64,000 nucleotides of DNA from positions 17,048,001 through 17,112,000 of the forward strand of contig NC_079876.1 in assembly GCF_029227915.1 (NCBI RefSeq), read 5' to 3'. Position numbers and translations under genes: made by a program. The DNA is from Hydractinia symbiolongicarpus (lineage: Eukaryota > Cnidaria > Hydrozoa > Anthoathecata > Hydractiniidae). The notes under the pieces were generated by a model, which saw only the letters and a list, made by a program, of their open reading frames with translations, made no database searches and was not told the origin of the DNA. Position 1 is the first letter of the stretch. Each line of letters starts with the position of its first letter. This document shows, piece after piece, positions 9,701 through 18,100 of this stretch.

Positions 9701-12700
9701 TGAAGATGAAGCGATAATACATTTAGATTTGTATTCTTCGTTTAGAGCATTACATTCCCGCTTTGCACCCCCAAAAACGATGAATGGTTTGAGCCGTGTT
9801 CCATCAGCCTTTGCTGTAAGGCACACAGAAACTCTGACTTTCTCATGGCCAGTGGTCTTTAAAGGAATGTCTTTCTTTCCTTTGCTTTCTACAGTTGTCC
9901 CTGAGAGCATGTCAGACCAAATTGCAGTTTCATCCATCGCAATGATTGAACCAGCGGAGTATTTAAATTTTCTTTGTAATCGTCGGCACTGTAAAACATA
10001 CATGACAAGTTTGTCGACCATACAACTAGGATTCTTTTGAGCGGTAGTTGTTCTTCTCCTTAAAGAAAGTCCGTTTCTTTTCATAAATTTTTCCAACCAT
10101 CCACGACTGGCTACAAAGCTCTCTTTTACAGCAGGGTCATCAGTGCTTTTGTCATGGATAATCTTTGCTTTCTTCATTATTAATTTTCGAGAAACTCTAA
10201 GCATTGCTGATCTACGATCCATTATCCAGATGAGTACTTCTTCTTCTAAGTCGTCGTTCGTGAGCTTTCTTCCCCCACCATCAAGTCTTCTTCTTTTCAG
10301 TCCACCTTTATCAGCAACCCTGGCTTTGATGTCTTCCATTTTTGCTCTCCATTCACGAACTCTCCTCTCGTCAACATTGTATCGCCTTCCTGCTTGGCGA
10401 TTTGAATAATTGATTGCATATTCCACGACTTCCTTCTTCAGATCCAAGGAATAGGATTTGATTTTTTCTCCTTTGTGTGAATTCTCGGTTGGAGCCATGT
10501 TATTTTGCACACACACACACCTCGCTCGCTAGAAATATTTTGTTTATTATACACTAGAACGACTTCATTTTTCGTACCAAAATCAAGCATTACAATAGCT
10601 TCCCGCATTCCATTTTTTCAAAAGGTAAACAAACAATGCAATGACTTCGCTGTACATTCAAGAGAGGGCGAAACATGGCTAGAACTATTCCAAGAAACTT
10701 TTCATTTGCCTTTATTGTGAAGTTTGAAACAAACATACGAGGCCACCATGTCTACAAAGATGTTTGGACTCCAACTCTGGGAGAGAAACTTAACTGCAAA
10801 CCAGACGAAAGAGAAGAGGCCAAAGAATATGATCAAAACGCCATAGGTGTATACAAACTAAAGCCACAGGTTACAGTAAAAGGTGAAGATGAATCCGACA
10901 AAAAACCTACAGAAGAAAATAAAAAGACAGAATCAGAATCAAGTACTACACCAGCGGTTGAAAACGAGAAAAGTGAACCAAGCGAAACAAACAAAACGAA
11001 CAAAGTAACCAAAGCCAAAGGAAGAAAATCAACCAAAGGAAGTAAAGCAGCAAAGGAAACTGAAGCAGTCAAAGAAACTGAGGTCGCGATCGAACCAGTA
11101 TCTAAAGAGGTCAATAAAGAAGTTGTCGAAATAGATTCAGACGATCTGGGAGAAAAGGATGATGAGTTTTTAGTCGGACATTTACCCATTGAACTATCCA
11201 AACTAACGAAACAATTTTTGAAATCTGATAAAAACAACACGATGATCGCAAAAGTAACGGGAAAAAGGAAACGAGAGCTTGGCTTGGTCGTCCCTGCCAA
11301 GTTTCTTTGCTGTTCAACCAACAGTAAAATTGCAAACATTCTTTATGAGGAACTTAATAAGAAGAAATGTAAATTTAGCTATTTAGAACTTAATGTAAAT
11401 GAATATTGCAATAAGAAGACTATAGAGTTCGAATAAAAGCATTGAAATCTCATTTTCTCTTGATTTTCTAATAAGCGCCGCATTTGAGGGTGCGGCGCTT
11501 ATTAGAGGGCGGCGCTTATTTCGAAATTCGAATTTTAGGTGCGGCGCTTATTAGAGGGCGGCGCTTAATAGAGGGCGGCGCTTATTGGAGGAAATACGGT
11601 ATTTTAAAAAAAAAATATTGCATTTGAATTTTGGATATCAGTAATTACAACTTAAATCTAACTACATACTAGTTAATTCAGACATAAAGAATAAAAAGAA
11701 AATCATGAAAACTCTTCACAACATTTTCTTAGGCTTCACATAATGTTTAGCATATGCCTAAAAATGACCAAATTTAAGCCTACGGATGCTTATAAATATC
11801 ATGGTTATAAAAAAGCATTCCATCCATGTGGTAAATAATTGTTAAAACTTTTAAGATAAACAAAGTATGTGTTATCCATTTTTAGGCAAACCAGTTGTCC
11901 GACATGTAATAAAAGTTTAGTTGATATGTCATCGCACTGGGAGCATCTGGACAGGATTATATCGGAAACTCCCATGCCAGAATTGTATCGAGAATATCAC
12001 GTCAATGTGAGTTTTTTTAGCTGTATCGAATGTATTGAAATGTTCCCTGAAAGAGGTTGAACTATAAACAGTTTTAGGATTGTTCTGTGTTGTTACGAAA
12101 TTGCAGTAATTGAAATAGAAAAACTGACCGGTCACCCTATTTTGATTTGGAGTTTTTTTGTCAGCTGTTTAGTCAGGTCCAACATAGAAACGTGGGGACA
12201 AGGGTCATCCAACCATCCTAAACGTTTTGATGCTCTGGAGTGTGCTTGGTATAAATATGATGCATATAGAATTGTTTAGTTTTGAAAGATTGTCTCTTAA
12301 ACGCTACTGAAGTTGGATTTTAAAAAACATGAAATAAAATGTATTTTATTGTCAAAAAAACCCGAATATATGGCCTTTACAATGCTCGTTAGCTTCGGTT
12401 ATATATTCATAATTTCGTTGCAGAACAAAAAAAAATAAAAAAATAGCAAAAAGCTCAAAGTTATAATGTTTATGTTATGAGTATACAGAGAGTTATCCAG
12501 AAATTTAAGCTTGTAGTTAGTTTTGACTTAACTAATTATTCTTACTTACAAAAAAACCCTCTGATATACATTGACTCGTGTTTATAAAACATATTGTTTT
12601 TGCGAGAGTTTTTCGTTTGAGATGCTCAAAAAACGGCGGACGACTGTCCGTGCCTGAGACGCTGGAGGCAAAAGCCAACTTAACGTTATTAGTGTGTTAT

Positions 12701-13548
12701 AAAGTTCCAGAAATAATATGACTGTTGAAGTTTTTCTTTATTTTTTACCTTCTGTTTATATTGTATTTTTTTAATTTTTTTCAGATATTGTGTCGAGACT
12801 GCCATAAAGTAAGAATTATTTTATTTCAAACTTTCACAATCATTTTAACAGAATTTCTCTTTCGAAATATTTGACTCTATTTCTCACTTGCCATGGTTAC
12901 TCATTGAAAGGAAGACTTTTCGTTTACTAAGGACTAGAATAAGTTTCGTGTTTTTTTTTTTTTTTATAATTTTTTTTGATATTTTCACCTAAAACAAACA
13001 AACAAACAAACAAACAAAACAAAAAATAAAAAATACTTCTCTTCTGTGACTTACGTTAATCGAGGAAATGTTGGGTTTTTGCGTTTTTTAAAACGTGCCT
13101 ACAGCACTGATTTCTAATTTTTGTCACGACAGCCTCCATTTACAAAAATTAGGTCTTCAAAATTTGTTCCGCAAAAATTGTGATTTTAGTCCTTCAAGAA
13201 TTTCTATCAGCAAGGTCACTTACATTGGTCTTGAAGTAGACCTATGATATTCTTTCTTTCTTTTTTAACAAGGAAAGCAAAGTTGTGTTTCACGTCATCG
13301 GATTAAAATGTCAAACGTGCGGTGGTTATAACACGACACGAATAGGCGGTGACGATCCTCTGCCGGAAGAAGCGTTAGACGATATGACGGAGTTGTCTGT
13401 TGCATCGGATCACGAGGATTCGTGGGAAACTGTTAGCGTGGAGGAGAGTGATGCTATCGAGAGATTAGATAGTGAAGAATGCGAAACAAATGAACAAGTT
13501 GAGGAGACGATTACACGAAACGAAAGCGATCCTTCTAATAACAGCTAA
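6777..13548 (+). CDS. RCHY1: RCHY1 / Pirh2 RING and CHY zinc-finger E3 ubiquitin ligase
   Basis: Ten exons give 305 aa in frame: 6777-6821, 7287-7406, 7635-7753, 7912-7990, 8169-8213, 8367-8425, 8611-8640, 11886-12006, 12785-12808, 13273-13548. Residues 1 to about 120 form the CHY/CTCHY zinc-binding region (CEHYQRKC; CHDEAEGHVLDRRKV; HCDECGMCR). The RING-H2 lies at about 131-175 (NCAVCLEDLHTSRM, CGHLIHRKCF, CPTC). The C-terminal zinc ribbon (CRDCHK ... LKCQTCGGYNTTR) is followed by an acidic tail of about 65 residues. The family ubiquitinates p53 and other nuclear or cytoplasmic targets. The start MDNRCEHYQRKC matches the family's short N-terminus. Intron 7 is inflated to 3.2 kb by a pogo-like transposon. 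All key Cys/His pairs are present, so the gene looks functional. Confidence 0.93.
7760..7880. repeat. Degenerate TCTG/TGTC tetranucleotide tract in RCHY1 intron 3
   Basis: A run of GTCTGTCT and CTGTCTGTCTATCT motifs with interruptions. It is intronic, and it also creates an apparent Cys/Leu-rich reading frame that is not a gene. Confidence 0.7.
8800..8880. repeat. Left subterminal GC-rich repeat array of the pogo-like element
   Basis: Three to four copies of GGCGCTTATTAGAGGG or close variants (GGCGCTTAATAGAGGG, GCGGCGCTTATTTC). The sequence stands out strongly from the AT-rich surroundings. Position next to the TIR and matching copies at the other end suggest transposase-binding sites. Confidence 0.75.
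9080..10516 (-). CDS. Pogo/Tigger-like DDE transposase, intact
   Basis: The frame gives 478 aa, or 472 aa from the better-placed second Met (MAPTENSHKG, codon at 10498-10496). Residues about 20-65 form a Psq-like helix-turn-helix (YSLDLKKEVVEYAINYSNRQ). Residues about 83-155 form a CENP-B/Tc5-type HTH ending in RGWLEKFMKRNGLSLRRRTT. The DDE_1 catalytic core spans about 185-400, with D195 (IIAMDETAIW), D302 (LLAWDSFECH) and D338 (IQAPDVSWNKPFKAHV); 35 residues separate the last two. The tail is acidic. There are no internal stops. The family cuts and pastes at TA sites. Codon and base composition is less AT-rich than the host exons. Confidence 0.9.
   Translation of the reverse strand: MCVQNNMAPTENSHKGEKIKSYSLDLKKEVVEYAINYSNRQAGRRYNVDERRVREWRAKMEDIKARVADKGGLKRRRLDGGGRKLTNDDLEEEVLIWIMDRRSAMLRVSRKLIMKKAKIIHDKSTDDPAVKESFVASRGWLEKFMKRNGLSLRRRTTTAQKNPSCMVDKLVMYVLQCRRLQRKFKYSAGSIIAMDETAIWSDMLSGTTVESKGKKDIPLKTTGHEKVRVSVCLTAKADGTRLKPFIVFGGAKRECNALNEEYKSKCIIASSSNAWMNEELTLEYIKTVIGKFSFQKRLLAWDSFECHMMQTIKQRLKSFNVDSVIVPGGCTPYIQAPDVSWNKPFKAHVTEAYDTWLSEGIHEYTKAGNMKPPPRRKVIEWILEGWKKLSSELIVKSFKTCGLSLPVDGSEDDKIHCFKKEGACPDGASRLRESLNILQEEESQINPFENITDSDVEDACGPFHLIDSDQESDEEIDV
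10517..10674. promoter_or_regulatory. Putative bidirectional promoter of the pogo-like element
   Basis: The 158-bp spacer between the divergent transposase and HIRAN-like ORFs. It begins with a short CA repeat (10506-10521) and has no ORF. That both genes are driven from here is inference from geometry; no TATA box is certain. Confidence 0.4.
10675..11436 (+). CDS. HIRAN-like accessory protein encoded by the pogo-like transposon
   Basis: Intact 253-aa ORF inside the transposon, divergent from the transposase. Residues 1-62 (FIVKFETNIRGHHVYKDVW, then YDQNAIGVYK) and about 165-240 (DEFLVGHLPIELSKLTKQFL, then GLVVPAKF) together resemble a HIRAN-type fold: the D-x-N-A-I-x-V strand, then the V-G-H-L-P turn and the helix. 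A Lys/Glu/Ser/Thr-rich linker of about 100 residues splits the two halves. HIRAN domains bind DNA 3' ends in HLTF-type remodellers; a role in end handling or targeting during transposition would be inference. Such HIRAN-like proteins recur in repeat-rich cnidarian genomes. Nothing else in the protein suggests an enzyme. Function is unproven. Confidence 0.65.
   Translation: MARTIPRNFSFAFIVKFETNIRGHHVYKDVWTPTLGEKLNCKPDEREEAKEYDQNAIGVYKLKPQVTVKGEDESDKKPTEENKKTESESSTTPAVENEKSEPSETNKTNKVTKAKGRKSTKGSKAAKETEAVKETEVAIEPVSKEVNKEVVEIDSDDLGEKDDEFLVGHLPIELSKLTKQFLKSDKNNTMIAKVTGKRKRELGLVVPAKFLCCSTNSKIANILYEELNKKKCKFSYLELNVNEYCNKKTIEFE
11465..11590. repeat. Right subterminal GC-rich repeat array of the pogo-like element
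   Basis: About five copies of GGCGCTTATTAGAGGG-type units. They include an internal duplication, since the block TTATTTCGAAATTCGAATTTTAGG separates two near-identical sub-arrays. Copies are in direct orientation relative to the left array, unlike the TIRs themselves. Confidence 0.75.
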
Positions 13549-13591
13549 CAAACATTAACCTAACAATTAGCCAATGTTTAAAGCGAATTTA

Positions 13592-14003
13592 TAAACAGCT
13601 ATCTAGCAAATATACGAATAGCAGCTTTCTAGCGCACATGTGAATAGTAGCTATCGAACATACGGAAACGGCTAGCGAACATACAAAAACCGCTAGCGAA
13701 CATATAAAAACCGCTAGCGAACATGCGAAAACCGCTAGCGAACATACGAAAACAGCTAGCGAATATACAAATAACAATTATCGGACATTCGAAAACAGCT
13801 AGAGGACATACGATTACCTAACAATTAGCGAATGTATAAAGTGAATTTATAAACACCTATAAATGTACGACAAACTATCGAACATTCAAATAAATAGTAG
13901 CTATCGAACATACGAAAACTGCTAGCGAAAATACGAATAACAGCTATCGAACATTCGAATACGGCTAGCGAACAATCAAATACTGCTAGGGAACATTCGA
14001 AGA
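13592..14003. repeat. 21-bp minisatellite downstream of RCHY1
   Basis: Imperfect repeats of the type CTAGCGAACATACAAAAACCG. They are tightest at 13660-13790 and degenerate elsewhere, with a larger duplication of the flank: the ACAATTAGC.AATGT.TAAAG.GAATTTATAAACA block at about 13562-13594 recurs at 13820-13852. A unit length divisible by three gives spurious Cys/Ser/Leu-rich minus-strand frames. Confidence 0.85.
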
Positions 14004-15148
14004 GCAAGTGTATACGGAAAGTTTATCAGTTACTGTTATTTTTGAAATTTTTACGGTCTGAAATCTAAAATATTGAGTTTTCTTCAAAATTTGTCCTCAG
14101 TTTTTGGCAGATTCTTTATAATTTGCGAAAAAGATTTGTTCAGTTCATAATATACAGCGGTGTAGTAAATATAGCGTGTTTCCACGAGGCGAATCGAAAG
14201 GCTAGATCGCATTCGAAATATTTGCTTCGTCGAAAAGTAGGAACAGTTCCTACTTTGTAATTGCAAACTTTTTCGCTGCTTCCTTCTTTTAACCAATCAA
14301 AAGAAAGTTATTGGTGTTTATTTTTGATAGACTTATTACTGAAAAAAATTCAAAAAAACTGATTTGATTTTAATAACCAAAAGAGTGCTAACATTCACTA
14401 TTTAAAGTTCGCCACATCTTGTGTTTTGTGAAGAAAAAAGAGATATTTGTAAAAAGGGTAGTTCGCGGAATTTTGCAAGTTCTAACCCCGTGGATGATAG
14501 AAACCCCGAGGATGGTTAAAAAAGAAACCTTGTTTTTCGTTTTATTTTATTTTGTTTTATATTATATTTATATCTTTATATTATAGTGTATTATTTCCTC
14601 TTTTTTATTTTATATTCTTTGCAATTCCAGCAGTGTTTTATAGTTGCAAATATACATGCTGCAAGTTGGCCATCCTTCTGAATAAATTATCGAAACTTGT
14701 AAACATTGCGACTACAGATTCTGTGCAACCAACCTTCAATCAGGCAGAAAAATGTAGATTCTGCAATGAACCGTTTTATGCAACCCGTACTGGTTTTTAT
14801 ACGCTTACGCTAAATGATAGGAAAGTTTGCTGAATGATAGGCAATTTCTAGAATGGATGTAGATACTAGGTTCACGTCCGTTTTATATTAATCTCGGTGC
14901 GTAAAACACATGCGTTGCACAATTACGCAGCAAACATTGTCGTTTGAACAACACTACCCAGCAAACGTTTTTGCAATAATAAAATAATTTCTAAAGAAAC
15001 TTGCTGAAAAAAAAGAAAATGGCGACCTACATTCAAATAAAGTGAAATATATGCTAGCAGCAAAACGAGTTTGTGTGGCTTTGATCACCTTGGTAGTAGG
15101 GCGAGGCAATGCGGTTATGACGCAGGGGTTATGTTATATTAACGCACA
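14004..15148. other. Intergenic stretch between RCHY1 and the LamG gene
   Basis: AT-rich DNA without a supported gene. The frames at 14084-14296 (-) and 14552-14833 (+) are low-complexity (Phe/Ile/Tyr or Lys/Arg/Ser rich) and lack recognisable domains. The promoter of the LamG gene should lie toward 15148. Confidence 0.5.
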
Positions 15149-18100
15149 ATGTTACGTGAAGAAAAAAAAAGTATAGCGAGGAAACTGGATGAACCTTATA
15201 CTAAACGTCTGTGTGGATGCAACGCGCAAACAAAGTTGCTTACCTTAGATAAAAGACTAAGAAAAAATTCGTTGAAATGGATGCATATATGTCTATTTTT
15301 CCTATGTTGTATAATACCTCGAACTTCATGCGCTGTTTCGCCAGCATATATTTGGCCATTAGCTTATATATACAATCAAACAATACCAGTCACTCCACCA
15401 ATGGTTGTAAATGGCGGAATTCAACAACTCGACGATCGTGGATTAAGTTTTGATGGTGAAACCGGTTGGATCGATGCCGGAGATTTTGAAGGTAAGGAAT
15501 GACTCAATTTTGATCCCAGGACTTGTTTCTTTTTGTGTATCTAACGGCGAAACGAACATTTTTCGTCGGACTGTCATTAAGCGCCACGCCGATGAGAGAC
15601 TAAAAAGCACGGGGAAGGAAATTAGAAAATGATTCTAGTACACAGTTTTATATTTTAATTCGTTTTAAAAACTCTACTCAACATTATTATTATCTACCCA
15701 GGATAGCATCTTCACTTCCTAATGTTATCAATGAAGGTTCTGCAAACGGAACCCAGTGCATTTAAAGTTCGTTCCCAGTTAAGTTACGAAATGCGTGCAA
15801 GCGCAACACTCGCTTAACGAGACAACCGCCTAAGATATCAATCCTATTCTCTTGCTGAACGCTAATCAGAAAGGATTGATTCACACTTTTATAATCTCTA
15901 GTATGACTGACTTAACCAGGGTTTCAGCTCACAAACGTTTTACTACAAAGCCATCACTCGTACCTGCCCCTGGGTGCTATATACATTTATATCGGCAGAA
16001 AACGCAAAAAGTGTATTTGGCACCCGAACTCGTTTATGAGACCAGTTTTGGCGAAGTTGCTCGTGGTATTTTGTTGTCGTTAAATTTGCAGATCTGTTAG
16101 CGAGCATGCTAAATGCACTGATCTTTTATTCAAACGTTAAACAGTGGACTATTTTTGCAAAATTCTGATTTTGTTGAAATGTAAGATGCGCGAAAAGATG
16201 CCACTCTTTCTTGTACTTCCGTGATCAATCTAACCAGCGCGCGCGAGGGGACGACGGGGTTGCTTATTTGTACTTTGCCATTATCTGTTCTGTTTAATAC
16301 ACGCCCTCCTTTGAGTTTTCTGGGAAAACTTGTAAAATTCTGCGAATCTGAAAGTGAATGTTCCTTGCTGTTAAAAATACGTTTTTTTACTGTATTTCAT
16401 TCGGGTGTGTTCACTTTCCACTGTATTTTCTTTAACAATTTATAATACCGATAAAATGGGTGACTATGATGATTTGGTATTATCAGAAGTGCACATAAAT
16501 CCAGAAGACCAACCAGTTGATAATGCTTTTGTTTCGCGCTTTATTCTGAAAGTTTCTGACGATTTAGTTGAAGATACAAGTTCAAATGAATATTGCACTA
16601 AATATGACAGTGATGGTGATGTGATATATAGAAAAGAGTATTTACAACTTCAAAATGAAGTTGCAATAACCATCAAACATCACCATGCTACCCCATTAGA
16701 TAAAGTTGGAAAGCAAATGTGGAATGGGTCTTTTGTAATGGCTGATTACATTTTGAATAGTTCTGATATTAAAGAGAAATATTGTCTTGAACTAGGATGT
16801 GGTATTGGGTTTTCATCCATTGTTTGTGCCATGAAATCTAAACATTTATATTGCACAGATTACAGTGACGAGATTTTACAGCTATGTTCAGAAAACGTTA
16901 ATTTAAACGAGCTTGCATATAACAATGATGCACCTCTTTTATCTTCTGATGAATACATAAAAATTCGTAATCTGGATTGGTTTGATACCAATTTAAAAGA
17001 TTTCAACCACAGTGAAGTTAATAGTGTTTTTAACGAATTTCTTTATAAGAATAGTAAGAGAAATGTATCAGAAAAATTTATTTGGCAGGAAAATGACATT
17101 TCGTGTCTTCAGAAAACCAATCTAATATTTGCTGCTGACTGTATATACGATGAAACTCTTACAGAAAAACTATTTAATGCAATTTTTTTCTTTGTTTTTT
17201 TATCAAGACAAAAAGAGGTTACCGTTTATTTATCCATAGAGAAAAGAATAAATTTCACTATAGAAGATGTAGATGTCGCAGCATCGTCATATAATCATTT
17301 AATGCTGATGTTTACAGGTTTGAAAAATGGTAGTTTTGGGGATGTATTTAAAGGAAATTGCGTTATCGAAGAAGTCCCACTTACCTTTTCTCAGCATATA
17401 GATTATAACCGAACAAAATATTTACAGCTGTGGAAAATTTTGTTTGCAAAATAAAGGTGTTATGACATCGATTTGTTGTTCTTTCATTTCTTTTACACAT
17501 TTTTTTGAATTATCAATGCTATCTTTAAATATATTTTATTATGTCAATGGTGTAATCCATACTTTAAAATTAAGCGGTTAAGCTTAATTGGGAAATTTTT
17601 ATGTTTTCTTTGGTAAACATCCCATGAACAATACTTTAAAATATGTTCTAAATACTTGTTTATAAATACAGTAAAATAATCTATTTAATTTCCTTATAGT
17701 CTTTCATTTCAGTCTGTCCCTTTTCTTATGATTACTTATTTACTGTTAAAAACTATTATGCGTAATGACATCAGGCATCCTGCATTATAAAAAAAACATA
17801 CAACCAAATAAAGGCTGAACTCAAAAAAAAAGGTTGTAAAAATTTTCACAGAAAGTTAGAATTTTAAAAAATACAATAAGCTTCACATATTTGCTTAAAT
17901 AAATTCCTGATGCTGATTATAAATATGATATGTGTTTACTTTTTATTTGAAATCAGATTTCATTTCACTTTTTTTTTAGGTGAATGCATTGCACAGCCTT
18001 TAACATGTAGAAGTGGTTTGTCTCTTGGAATGCGTATTAAGCTTGACAATGTTGCATCTGACTCGAAGCAAAACTTCATCTTTGATTCTGGTGGACAAAA

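Larger units (their letters stand above)
8779..11599 (-). mobile_element. Complete two-gene pogo/Tigger-like DNA transposon
   Basis: The element is 2,821 bp with terminal inverted repeats beginning CCGTATTTCCTC (24 bp, one mismatch: T or C at position 13) and a TA duplication at 8777-8778 and 11600-11601. It lies in RCHY1 intron 7. It carries an intact DDE transposase on the minus strand (9080-10516) and a second intact ORF on the plus strand (10675-11436). These are divergently arranged around a 158-bp gap. Both ends carry GC-rich subterminal direct repeats of GGCGCTTATTAGAGG. TA duplication and the CENP-B/DDE_1-type protein fit the pogo/Tigger group. Intact frames and nearly identical ends suggest a recent insertion. 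Confidence 0.88.

Noticed and set aside
10833-11339. 168-aa minus-strand ORF opposite the HIRAN-like gene
   Set aside because: Antisense shadow of the Lys/Glu/Ser linker; Ser/Leu/Phe-rich with no motif.
14552-14833. 93-aa ORF between RCHY1 and the LamG gene
   Set aside because: Phe/Tyr/Ile-rich start followed by unrelated residues, no recognised domain and no continuation across splice sites.
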